A stretch of DNA of 64,000 nt. It comes from Kryptolebias marmoratus. Its lineage: Eukaryota; Chordata; Actinopteri; Cyprinodontiformes; Rivulidae. Where the stretch lies: the NCBI RefSeq assembly GCF_001649575.2, contig NC_051433.1:13669588-13733587 (forward strand), in the 5' to 3' direction. The position numbers and the translations under genes were made by a program. Positions 1-13,300 of the stretch are shown piece by piece. The notes under the pieces were generated by a model that saw only the letters and a program-made list of their open reading frames with translations, was not told where the DNA came from and ran no database searches. The stretch's first letter is position 1; each line of letters begins with the position of its first letter.

Positions 1-1391
1 GTCCGGGGGTTTTCCGTCCGCGGACGCCGGGACTCGTCCGGCCTGGACTAAGCTCCGCCCCGTCGCCGCGCGCTGGTTTGCCAGCCGGTCGAAGGTAGAC
101 TCCTAATATCTCACAGAAGCTCTCGTCTTTCATCATCACCTCTGAGGGAGAGAAACACCCGAGTTCGGGGACTAATAGACTAGAAGCAGATCTGTCTTTT
201 GTAAAAAGAAACGAACCCCTGCTGTAATTTTATTCGAGCTGTAAATCATTTTTTACTGTACAGAGTGGCCTGGAAATGAGTCCGAACACCTCTTTAAATG
301 TGAACAGGAGCCGATGCCGTCTGCGACTGAGGTGACGTTTTGCTGATGCCATTTTATTTTTTATTGTGTAAAAAAAACATCCCATAAGTCAGTCATGGTG
401 TTTTAACACTGATGTCCAAACGAATGAACGGTTGTCTCTTTTACTCTGCCGCTCCTGTTTTTACCGATTAAACTGTTTTGTACCAAATCGGCTTTACGGC
501 TTTTCGTTCAGAGAGAAATCGAACAGCTTTCCTCCTTAAACCTGTTTGAAGAGATGTAGGACTGTGCAAAAGTTTTAAACTTGAACTTCTCAATTTTATT
601 CAATGAAACAATGGAGCAGTCTGAACCTTTAATTAAACTTGCTCATGAATATTAACAATTACTTCATAAATTTGTCTTTTAAACCTAAAAACAGTAAAAA
701 CTTGGACAGTAGTAAACCTGACTGACCGTCCTCCCTCATCCTGCTGCAGCTGAAAATACAAAACAAACAGGATTTGTTTCAATAGTCATTTCCAAAACAT
801 TCATCAGTACGGGTGTTTGTTTTTTAAATCTTATTCATAAAAATCTGCAGTTCAGATCAGCGATGAGCAACTGGGGAGTAAAAATGTTTTCTTTCTAAAT
901 TTGACAGTTTTCTTTTAGCAAAAACCTGATTAATCCCATCAAACCAAATAAAAAGGAGGTGAAATACTGTTGAGAGCAGGCAGAAGTCCTGGTTTGAAGG
1001 TCAAAGGTCAAGAAATGGTTGTCGTCATTCCTCAGTAATGATTTAATCATGTTCACGACAACTATTTTGTTGTAACAGATCATTTTATTAAAAAAGATGT
1101 TTTGAATACACACAGACATGTTTAAATACAATCTAAAATTAATCTTATATATTTATATTTTTTTTATAATACTGAGAATGCACTACTCTTTAAAACAATT
1201 TGCTTCTAGTAACAACTCGACGACAAAGTAGCGATTAGCCCTGCAGCTACCAGGAAAGCATAGTGTGGAGTTTGTATACAAGTAAACAAAGCGACAAACA
1301 ATAAAACACACGCCTGGTGTCTCTCAGCCCCGCCCGCGTGAATCAAAGCAAACCCAACAAGGACGGACCGAGCGGCGCCGCTGGTCGCCTT
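1..1391. other. Left flank; no gene recognised, dstyk 3' UTR at its right side
   Basis: The first 100 bases are GC- and CpG-rich and the rest is AT-rich. A short open frame on the + strand reaches a TAA at 49-51, so the very start could be the end of a coding exon of a + strand gene followed by a 3' UTR (ATTAAA near 468), but I recognise no protein. In human the neighbour of DSTYK is RBBP5; nothing here confirms that. Bases of about 1080-1391 probably hold the 3' UTR of dstyk on the - strand: TTTATT near 1083 reads AATAAA on that strand. Confidence 0.4.
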
Positions 1392-4300
1392 TCAGTTCGA
1401 GTCCTCCAGGCCGCCGCTCCTCTCCTCCGAGCCGCGGCCACACAGACGCTCCATGATGCTCTGCAGGATGGGCTGCACGATGCCGAGCAGCGGCCTGAGG
1501 GACGGGTCGCCGTTCCAGCACGCCTCCATCAGCTGCCAGCAGTCCTCGTCGAAGGTGGGCTGCCGCTCTGGCCTGGAACCTGAGAGGGACGGAGGACAAA
1601 ACTGAGGGGGGGCGTGGCACAGGAACCGCCGCAGAAAGGCGCCGACGCCTCACCCAGCCGCTTTAGTTTCAAGCAGGGCTGTCAAATTACAAACTTGATC
1701 CAAGCCAGGGGCCAATAGCCATCCATATTTATTGAAAAATACACGAATTAACCCTGATTTTAGATGGAGTGTGTCAAATCATTCATATAGAAGTATTAAA
1801 TACCCTTTTCAAGTTTCATATTCTATAGAATTTAGAAGAAAAATACTTTAATGAACAAAGAAGTGGATCAAACTTAAGAAGACGTCATTAACCTTCTCCT
1901 TTAAATCGGCTAAAACCGCCATCAACAGAAATCCGTTCATTCAGCTCCTAACAATGAGTTCATGATGGCCTGAAGTCAGATTTCTGGTATCGTTTCTTGG
2001 CTGTAGGTTTATCCACAAGAGTTCAATGCTCCCTGTTGCTCTTTATGAAGCTATCTAGACTCAGTTTGTCCCAAACTAGAGGGCCGCGTCCAATAAAACT
2101 TAAATAGTATCTTGCGGGCCAGATAATATGTCACCGAGGGCCGGCTCTGGCCCGTGGGCCTCGAGTTTGACACACGTGGTCTAAAGGTTTTAACCTACAG
2201 CGACGGACCTGCTTCTGTTTGGTTCAGACCATCCTGCTGCTGCTCACCTGAGGAATCCTCTGAAGAAAACCTTTATAAAACATCTTTTCTGTCAAACTGC
2301 AGCCAAAAAGAGGACGTATTTACGCGTAACTCCACCGGTTTATGTCGTCACGCCTACAACCCACCTTCAGCTACAAGGACACGATGCTTCCAGGTACAGA
2401 GTTTTACGTTTTTAGTTTAAATTGGGTGGATTTCCCTTCTGATTGTGTGATTCCTGTCAGACTGGTGGCAGCGTAAACTACGATCTGCGTCGCTGTGAGA
2501 TTTATGGGTTTCGTTTAAACCGGTACGTCGGGATTCTGGTGGGAAATTTAACAAAACTCCAGCTGAGTGGAAAAGGGAAGCAATCCTGCATTAAACAGCT
2601 TCGACTGAATCATTCTGGGGCTTCTTGTAAGCAGAATCGTTCGCGTCAAACAGCTCCTTTTTTTACACTTTAGTCATAAAAACCATAACTTTTTGTCTAT
2701 GTGACACAAGAGAAAATCAAATCTTATCCATGAGTCTCGGCCCGCTCACGCTTGTTTTTGAGGACAAACGTCTTACCTTTTTTAACGTTATTCCAGAGCT
2801 GGTCCTTGCTGGAGCATTTCTCGAAGGCTTCTGGGAGTTTCACTGAACCGGTGCAGAGGTACCAGAACAGGATCCCGAAGGCGTAAACGTCAACAGAGTT
2901 ATCGTATTTTCCTGTCGAGGGGAAAAAAAAAATAATATGAGGAAGTTTGTTCTGCTGCACTCAAACTCAATTAGGCTGAAGGCTTTTATTTTGAAAGACT
3001 TTCAGGCAGATTGAACGGTTTGACCCCATCAGAGATCCCGACCTGTAAACAGCTCTGGAGCCATGTGGATGGGAGTTCCCACGATGCTGCCGGACATCAT
3101 GGCCTCGGGTTTACAGAAGCCCAGGTCCGTGATCTTCGCTCGGTTCTGCTTGTCCAACTGAAGAGGAGCAAACACAAACAAGGAACAGCAGAAAGGTGCT
3201 TTGTGTTGCATATTAGTGAGCTTAAAGATGTAAATATGTCACGTTTTTGGTATAAGTGATGGTTTTAATCATTTAAACCTCCTGAGATGAATATTTGATT
3301 TGTACAACTTACACATTTTAACCTAAAATCAGCTTTTATTCATTTTTGAAATCTGTATTTTTTTATTTCTTTAGACAAACTGATCAAAAACAAAGTCTAT
3401 TTTTTGGTTTATGAGGTCCAACTCTACCTAAAAAGCTGTCTTACATTAAAAACTGGGTATTTATGTTGAGTGTAAATTTTTAAAACTGAAGTTTAAATCC
3501 ATTTCATCCTAACTGTGAACCTTTCATGCAAATTTTACAAAAACAGAAATGAACAGAGAAGGTGTTAACTGGGATGAATCTAATGAGCAGTTTGTTTTCT
3601 CTTCTTCTATAATAAAGAAATTTTATAAAAGGACAAATGTCGCCCCCTGATGGTCAGCAGGAAAAATGCATGTTTAAGCTGTTGCTTTGGATCTTTGTTT
3701 CTACCCACACACGGTTCTAAAAGGGGGGATACGTTGGTCTGGACCTACCAGAACGTTTTTCAGTTTTATGTCTCTGTGCACGAGACCCTGACTGTGCAGG
3801 AAGCGGATCCCCTCCACCACGTCCAGAGCGATCTGGAGCCTCTCCTTGAGCGTTAAGCCGGCCTGGCAGAGAGGAACGGGACAGAACAGTGAGCAGGACG
3901 GTCCGGCTGTTCTGTTAGAGAACGAGTCGGGTGGGTTTTTTTGTCTAACTGAAGCCACCTTCAGCCCCGTGTAGAGGTCTCGATGCAGCCGCTCCATGAT
4001 GAGCAGCACAGCGATGCTGGAGCCGTCTCCGTAGGTGTGATCGATCACGGAGCCGTGCAGGTCCACCAGCCGCTCGTGTCTGGGCAGAGATCTGATGCAG
4101 AGAAAACTAGGGTGAATCACAAACACTTTGCTACCCTGAAGTGACTCTTTCTGTCTCTGCGTGGTTCTAGAAAGTCCCTGAACATTTTGTGGCACACTTT
4201 GAGCTTTAATGAGACGCTCGCAGCAAACTGAACCGACACGGACAGGAAGTGTCAACAATCGAAGGGATTTCCCCCTCTGACGTGGGCGGGGCTTCTGCAA

Positions 4301-7300
4301 CAAGACGTTCATCTCCAGCAACAATAACAAAAAAAACAAATCTCTGCAGCTGCTTCCAAAAACCGTCACGTCATTGTTTCTGCTGCTGTGTCAGGGAGGG
4401 CTTCTCCGCTGGCTCACCTGGTGTAGTGAAACTCCAAAGCCAAGTCGTTCCAGTGCTTATCATCAGGAGGAACCACGGACTTCAGGGCGCAGGGGTAATG
4501 TCCTCCCCAGCTGTCACACAGGTACACCACCCCGTACTGACCCCGACCCAGCTCCTTCCCCAGCTTTGGCTTGCCTGGGAGGAAACAGAAACAGTCACGC
4601 CAAGCGGGAAGAACCGGTTCAGGTTTGATGATCAGAATAATTCTGACCCTGACAAACAGATGAAGAAGGTAAAAGTTTTACGTCTGAAGGAACCAAACGA
4701 AAACAAAAAGCTTCACTTTATCTTAAAGCAGCAGACGACTTTAATGAACCTAATTGGAGTTTTGAAGTGACCAATTTGATTTCAGCTTTTACTCGTTGGC
4801 TGCGGGCGAACGGCGCCAGGTTTTTGGCAGTGACTCACCGTGCAGCAGCACGTCCCTCAGGGAGCGGCTCTCCAGCGACAGGCGAGCCAGCCGAGGGGCG
4901 TGGTCCTTCCTCACGCGCAGCCACAGGTCCTCGGTCCGCTCCAGACGCCCCGTGTGGCCCTCCTCCAGCTGCAGAAACCAACACGTGTCACAACTCTTCA
5001 TGTTTGGCATCGAGATTACTCGGCAAGTTTAGTTTTCGATGAGTCATTTTTTTTGGTTAAAAGAAAAATCCAAGATAAGGTTTTCTCTTTACACGGATCG
5101 GTCTATTTTATAAAGAAACACAAATTTTAAACATATATGAGATACACGTTTTAAAGCCCTGTTGTTTTTATTACTGTAACTGTTGCTCATGTTTGAGTTT
5201 GACCATTTTTCTCTTTCTGAACGTAAAGGAGTTTTGTTTCCAAACAGAACGCTGCAGAATCGGGACGCTCTCAGGGTCTGCAGGCTCGACCTCCGTCACG
5301 ACGCCGTCATCCGTCAGACCGATCGTTGCAAAGGTCCCGATCTACCCAGAGTCGCTCCTCGATCCGCCTCCAGAGCGCGACGGGAAACGGACGCCCTACG
5401 GCCGCGTGGACATTTTTTACTCTGCTGTCTGTTTTTTTTTTCACGTCTGAAGATGTGAGGGGGACATAAAACCCATCAGTCTGAGAGGAATTCATCATTT
5501 TATGAGATGAGAAAAAACAAACCTATTTAAATCAATAAACAGTCTTCTTCTCAGGCTGGTTTTCTGTTCTCCTCCGACGAGCGATTCAGTGTGAAATAAA
5601 AGACCAACTCGTGCTCGTTGTAGCGTAAAAGCAGCCATATGATCACAGTTTTATTTATTAAAGAAAAATGTTCTGTGGCTGCAAATGTAAAAAGAAACCA
5701 TCCGATTACTCAGAGTCCAAAAAAACGTCTCAAATTAATCCATTTATGTGAAAATCTGAAGGGAAACGGCAGCTTTGCAGGCAGAAAGAGTCTCTCATGT
5801 TATCGTTTGTCTGAAACAAAGATCTTCAGTATCCGTAGATCTGACCCAGATTTGAAAGTGTAAATATTTTACACTGTTGGGGTTTTCTGACAGGCGCCTT
5901 TTCAAATGTTTGGACTCACGGCTTTGAATTCACGACATACTTTGAATTTCTTTTCTTGCACAACCTCTCCTTTATAACACCACACGGAGATAACACAGAA
6001 AAGAGTCTTTATCTCTGATGTATACACATCTATATAAGCTCTGTTTGTTATCCTGACAGCTCCGACCAGACTCTGAAACCCTTCGCTTGATTGCGCCGAG
6101 GCGACGTGACTTATTAGTAACTAAATGGAATCAGTTTAATTATATCCACAGAAACTGTATCATCAGACGTTGCTTCCTCTATACGACTGTCACAGTTTAA
6201 TGCTGTATTTGTGTTACAGCATCTCGAGTACAGGATTAAAGGGGTGTGAAGATGGAGGCGGCGATGCGGTCCGCTCTGTCATGTGATTGTTATCATTAAA
6301 ACAATCTGACTGGAACCAGTTTTTCGGGGTTTTGTTGGAGTGATGCAGCAGTATTGTTGCATGACTGCGCTTTGAAAGCAAAGAGGTGAAAGAAGAAAAG
6401 GAGCTGGTTTCCTGAACTTTGAGCGGTGCAAACTTTAGACCCAGATGTCGCCGGAAGGCTCTGATGCAAAAAGTGCAAACACTCACAGGAAATCACGGCT
6501 ACAGTAGAGTCTTTCTGAAACTAGCCCTTTATGTAAAATCACACCAGCGCAAACTGACACGACACCAGGCGTACCAGCAGCACTGTCACCTCCCAGTGTT
6601 TGCAACCCGTCAGTTGCTGCACATTTAAAGACAACAGGAAGAACCGGAAATCAGAGTCAAAGTTCAGGTTTGCTCACCACAACAAAGCCAAACTTCAGAA
6701 ACAACGTTTATGCGTGCCGTTCTCAAACTCGCAAGCAGCGGCACGCTCCACAGTAGACGCAAACCTGCACAGGAATGTGTTTGCCTTTTTTTGGTAAAAC
6801 AGAAAGAGAAACAGAGAGGAGTTTCTACCTGCATCTGTACTGCAGAAACTCAAAAACTGACTACAAGATGAAGCTGAAAAGTTGAACCTGTGTAGTCAGG
6901 TTTATGTCGTCAACATGAATAAAGATGGACGAAGCGGCAACATTAACTTCCACTGTCCAAATCTGAAGGCAAAATGTCCAGTTTTTTATGCCTCGTTGTA
7001 TTTTTGGAACCAGAGTCTGAGCACTACAGACATGGGTCTGGACCCTCGATATTTAAGCTCCGCCCACACGCACTCCTAACTCACACTGTCAGTCAGAGTG
7101 TATCTAAAGAACTAAATAAAGCTACCATATTTTCTGCACTATAAGGCTCACTGTCAATGAACGGTCTATTTTCAAACTTTTGTCATTTATAAAGTGCACC
7201 TGACTATAAGGCGCATCAATTTTTGTAACTTCGCCACGCTCCATTCAAAATAGATGATTTTGCTGCTCTAGTGGACCTGGTTCGCCTGTATCAGCATTTA

Positions 7301-10300
7301 TATGATCCCTCTATGAGAGATCACAAAGATAATCAAACGGTTCAAAAGTCATGGAAGATACTGCAAGTATAAACGCCTCCACCGCTCGCTCAGGAGCCGT
7401 CTACGACTATAATTGAGCCTTAATGCTGCGAGCGGTGCGGCTTTGTCGTTTCCCAAAGTCGTACTAAAACATTACAACTTCTTTCATATATAAGGAACTC
7501 CGGATTATAAGGCGCACTGTCATTTTTTAAAATAAATTGAAGGCTTTTAAACGCGCCTTATAATCCGGAGAAAACACGGTAAAGAAGTTAACAGCCTGAT
7601 GTAGATGGTGGAGTCTAAAAAAGCTCAATAGGAAACCAACAAAAGAAGAAGAATTTCATTGTAACCTGGCGTAGAGACAAGGCGAAGGCCTCGTGGGAGC
7701 TGTTCAGTCGGGTTCTGAACTGGGAGCAGATGCTTCGGGCCAGTTTGGCAGCGCTGAGGCTTTCTATCGCATCCTGGGCGACTTTCCGCTTCCACTCCGG
7801 AGTGATGGCAGGAGGGTTTACAAACGTTATCCTGTGGATTATCTGTGGGATAGAGGCTGTGTTACGGCCCATTCGCACTTCATTGATCGCCGCGCGTCTC
7901 CGTGGCGTCGTTTCTCCAACCTGACCTGTTTGATTTGTTCCCAGACGAATCTCGTGACAGAAGACCCAGAGTGAAAGGTGACCTCCACGTGATAGGCAGC
8001 ATTTAATAACTGCGACAAATGAGAAAAAAAAATAAGCTGCAGAGCCCAAACATATTAAATTTAATTGTCACAACTATGTGAGGTTAATGCGCTGCCTGAA
8101 GTTGCCTTAATTTATTTAATTAATCTTTTATGATGATCGTCTTTGACCAGTCTGATCCCATTTTATCATTTTGACAAAAACATTTGTCCAGACTGTGGAT
8201 TAAAGCTCCTAATAGCACCTTTGATCTTAAAATATGACATCATTTTATCATTTAAGGGCATTCTCACTTCTTAAGAGCTACAATCAGTAAGTTCTTTGGC
8301 CACAAGCCTCCTCCCACCTGTTTGAGATGATTCGAAGTGATGTGAACAGATGAGTCCATGTTCGACTTCTCCAGACTGCTGAGACAACGCTCCAGCGTTC
8401 CCACGAAACTCTCCCTCAGATAGTCCACAGAGCTGATCAGCTTGTTCGCCACCGCCTGATTCAAGCGCACCACTATCAGCTCCTGGATCAGGTGGATGCA
8501 GGACTTTATTTCCTTTGACGTAACGGGCTCGCCGTTCGTCGTTACGATGATGTCTGCAGATAAAGAGACAGGCCTGTAGGATAATACGCGGCATGTGGGA
8601 CCAGTTAGTGGAGGAAACATGACAGATGTCATGAGCTGCTCATCAGAAGAACAAAATGTTCTGATACGCCGAGCGGAGAGTTTTCAGCACAATAAAGTGA
8701 TTATGATGAAAGAATATAAATAAGATGAAGTAAATTTGAGGGTTTTATTAAGTGATTTTCTAGCCTTGCTGACCACAGACGGTTTTTACTTTCTTTGAGT
8801 TGGACCTTCAGCAGAAAACATCTGCTGCTCCAAAACGACCTCACAGAAAACCTAAACGTCACCACAAACCGACAAACATCTCCCAGAGGTTTAAAGTCAG
8901 GCGTGCCACGATTCAGCGCTCAGACCGGATTACTGTGTCAGACCGTTTGATTTATTAATAATTTATTACTTTACAGGGTAAATATAACGAGATCTGGATC
9001 AGCAAACAATGAAGTCATTTTACTGGTCTCCATTTGGTCTTTAAATCCAGGAGGTAAAGTTTAAAAAAGTAGCCCTTCTTGAAGAAATGCATATCGCCCA
9101 CCGCCTAGCCTGCCAAAGTTTCAAACTAAGATGTCGAGTTAGCGCCCTGAGGGGACGACTCTCAGCTACTACCACACCAAATTTTAGCTCTGTATCTGTA
9201 AAACTGACCAAGTTAGAGCCATGTTTGTGTCTGGGAGGTTGATTAGCTGTGGAGGCCATCTTGAATCGTGCCGGCTCTAAAAGTTAATGAGTTGCGGACG
9301 TACATCTAATGATTACTTTCCTGAGAGTTTCATTAAAATCTGTCCAGTGGTTCATAAGGTACAGAATATATACTGCAAACAGAGACATGAACACAGACTT
9401 TCATGGCGGCGTGAACAGATTAAAACAAGTCAAATAACTCATTTAAGCTGCAGATTCTCTGTCAAAGCTGCGTTTCAGGGGCTGGATGAGGTCATTTAAG
9501 CTGATCTGATAAGGTAATCAATCAGCAACTGTAGAGAACTGCATTTGTTTGGTTTTATTCACCGATGACGGTAAAACAGACCAAAGCGTGTTTCACCTCA
9601 GAGAGTCACTCCAGATAACCTGCTTCTCGGACATTCTCCGGAGTATTGATCGCAGCGGTCGATGAAAGGGTTTTTCCTCTCCTCTCATCTACGCAACTCA
9701 ACAGCCGAGGCAGACAGAGAGAAACTTTGTGGACGTGTCGCAAAATCCAGCAAGTTCTGTCCCCTCGGATCAATACGAAGCTTGAAAATGGCCTCAAGTA
9801 ACTCGAGAAACTGGGAATCTGTGGTCAGTGAAGAACCGGCTGCCATCAAACGGGCAAAACTCACAAATATAAACCCAACAGATGAATAAATGAACAGAAT
9901 CAGTCCGCTGCCGTCTGTGTGCCAGAGTTAGTTATCCTCTTATAGGAAGACATAAATAAGAGAAAAGTCCTTCTTATTAAATCTTTTATCTTTGTCCTGC
10001 AGAAACCCTGCTCAGTCTTAGTTTTAGCTGAAATATTTAAAGGTACTGACAGGTGAACTTCACAGAAAAAAGAATCTTAGTTTTCCAACCGTACGTCACT
10101 TCCACGACTGAAAGATCGGAAGAAAAAACTTTTTTTTTTTTTAAAAAAAAACATACGATTGCAATCCTGCCTGTGGCTTTTGTCCCGAGCGTTTGCACAC
10201 CAACCTTTAAACTCTAAGTTAGCGGCGTCCTCCAGCAGCTGCTCTTTCATGCTGCTGAGGGTCTCCACGATCATCTCCTTCATCTCCTCCTGTTTTCGGT

Positions 10301-13300
10301 TGGCGATGGCCATCAGGGAGTTGAAGAGGTCACCCTCTTTCTCACGGGTGTACTCCAGCCTGCGGGGGGTTATCTGCAAGTCCCTCTGCATGTCGAAGGC
10401 CTGCAGGGAGGAGAGGCAAAGACGGCAAAGCTCTGTTAGTGTTTCTGAATCGAAGCGCAGGGAACCGGCCGATCCGAGCAGAGTTGGCAGCAAGCGTCAC
10501 GCCAAACACATCGTGCATCATCTCCTGACCTGGTTGATGAAAAGATCTAGACATCGACAATGAAGCCCGTTGAGCAGGTTGGCAGCCTCCACCTGTTGGT
10601 TTTGGAGCACCTGGCGGGCAAACGGAACCAGCAGCCGGTGCAGTCTTTCGAACGATTCGCCCAGCATGCTCTGGGGCTTGGCGCCCGGGGTGGGGGCCTG
10701 CGTGGGGGCGCCGCAGGAACAGCTGCCCATGTGGTTGTTTAGGAAACCGAGCGAGAGCAGCTGCTTGTGCAAGGAGCTTTTCTCCCTGTCCTTCTCCGCC
10801 CGGCGGCCGGGTTCCGGAGAAGCCACCGGCGTGGCGTCGGGGACGCGAATGAAGCAGATGGGAAAGGAGAGCATCTCTTTGACCTTCCGGAGCTCGGCCA
10901 CCTGCTCCGAGGTCAGCGAGTCCTGGTTGATGGCGTAGAGGACGACAGGGATCACGTTGTGAGCGCAGTCTTCCAGGGCCTCTTCTATGGGCTGGACACT
11001 CGAACAGGGCACCACCCTCACCTTCGCCTCCTGACAACAAAAACCACAAACCTCAGAAATATAATACTCATTTCAAACACGCATCACTGCTAAACGAGTC
11101 ACAATTAGTCAAAATTATTAAGACAGAAGAGAATAATCCTTTATTTGTCCCTCAGCGGAGACGTCTGTCATGCTGCAGCAGCAAAGGAGACGGAGCAAAT
11201 AAGAAATGTAAATTCAAAAACGCCTAAAAATGATCACTCAAACATAAAACACAGAAACCAGTTACTGAAAATGATAACCTTGTTCATAAATCCACCCACT
11301 GGATTCATTTACTAAATGCTTCCTGAAGGTAGGATCCACTGGGCTGAGTCAACAAAATGTCCTCAAATGTCTGTGGGTTTTCAGTTTCACGGCTCGAGTC
11401 GCAGAGGCTCGCTTGAGCATTGAATATGTTCAATAAATAAATAAATAAATAAATACGAGACAAAACTCTCAAAATAGTCAAAGGATCGTCGTCGGGCATC
11501 CCAGCAGCGCTCTGACAGAAAACACTCAAAGCTACGGCCCTAAACGTCTAAAAGAAACACTGATGAGAAAGTACACCTGAGTTATTATTTTAATAAAGTT
11601 TCCTCCAAGATAAACACTTTGTCTGTATGATTAAGAGCAAATAGTGTAATTATTTTCTATAATGTCAACATTTCTGGTGGATTAGAAATGATCCGTGCTT
11701 TGACTCTAACATGTTTCTATTACTTGTGAAATCTTGAGGTCAGGAAGAACAAAGTTTTCCTGCTTTACTCAGATAAACTCTGTCCCTTGTGATAAACTTT
11801 GCAACTATTTCAAGACAAAATCCGCCAATTTCTCTGATACGTTCAAACCGGCGAAACCGAGAACCCCCGGCGAGCTCTCCGAGACGTTTTAGAGACGCCG
11901 TTCAGCAGCCAGTCGCCAAACGTTGCGACCCGGAGAGATACGACCCGAACCCTTCAGAGTTAAGCGAGCGTGTTTTGATCGCCAACTGTAGCTCCTGTTA
12001 TAAACAGCTGCTAAGGAACCATTTCAAGAAAATAAAAAATGAAAACATCCACACTCATCACATGCCACTTCTATTTCTGATCACATAAATATTTGTGGTG
12101 GCCCTGGGAACGTCTGATAAAAATAAAAAAGATTTTTAAAAAAATTTGCCATATGCGAATAAATTTTCTTAACCCCTATAAACAACAACATCAACGAAAG
12201 TTAATCCATAAATAGCCTGAGAGGGAAAAGAGCCAGCGACAAGAGGCAGAAATGACCAACATCCGAACAAAGGAGACAGTCAGTCCTGTCTCCAAGAAGC
12301 AAGTCCGCCTGAGCAGTCTCTTTGGAACAAAGATGGCCTGCAAACATTCGTTCATGACCAATCAAATTCAGCGCAGCGGCGTTTGAATTCATGCAGCCTG
12401 TTTTCCAACAACAACCCTTCGACATGAAGTCTGAGGAGGTGGCTCTGTGGGTTCAGCTTTTAAAGCATGGCGTTAACAACACGGAGAAGATAAATGATCT
12501 TTATCGGCACATTTGAAGGGTTACTGTTAACATCACAGCTCTTTGTTAACACAAAGTGGAGCGGCGTAACGTAAACAGGATTTTAGAAACCCGGTGGTAG
12601 GTTTGGCCCCTTCGTGCCTTCATAGCTAACCGAGTTTAAAGGCAGTGGTAAACTCCAGGATGAAGAAAAAAAAAACTAATTAGTTGTCATGAGGAGGCCT
12701 CCAAAGCACGGCGCTGTGATTATAACAGAACAGTGTGAATACCACAGCGAGTGGAGAGATTCTGTGGCTCTACTTATCGCCCCGTTAACACAGCTCGGCC
12801 TTCGTCATTCAGCAGGAACACGAAGCCCAGCAGCTCGCCACTTCAGCTCTGAGCGACCCGCGTTCTGCATCCAGCTAACAGGAGAGGATCATTTCCATCA
12901 GGTAGAGTTAAAGAAACAAACAGGCTCAGAAAAAAAAATCAGAGCACTGTCCTTATCTGTGACAAAGACTGATAATTCAATCACTAAATCTAAACAAAAC
13001 TACCTTCTTTTTTTTGAAGAAATGCGTATCGACTGCTGCCTTGTGAGCAAAAGTCTTAAACAAACATCTTGCTTGATCTGTTCAGCTCAGAGGACAAGAT
13101 GGGGATGACTCTCAGCTACCACCACACCGAGTTTTAGCTCAATATCTGTAAAACTGATCAAGTTGGTCACCGCTTCGTGTTAGCTAAAGTTAATTAGCTG
13201 TGGCGGTTGACTCCAAAAGTTAAACAGCTGCAGATGCACATCCAATAATTGCTCAGAGTTTTATTAAAATCCATCCTCAGGTTCATGAGATATTTTGCTA

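Noticed and set aside
1..51. Possible C-terminal coding end of a + strand gene
   Set aside because: Only 16 codons before TAA, no recognisable protein, so it is described under the left flank rather than called as a gene.
3701..4369. 222-codon continuous frame through dstyk exons 10 and 11
   Set aside because: Exons 10 and 11 lie in it, but the flanking and intron-derived residues have no DSTYK similarity and clear GT/AG sites bound the exons.
10342..11049. 235-codon - strand frame overlapping dstyk exons 3 and 4
   Set aside because: Exon 3 in the neighbouring frame matches DSTYK and splices in phase; this frame crosses the intron and is Pro/Arg/Gly-rich as a shadow frame.
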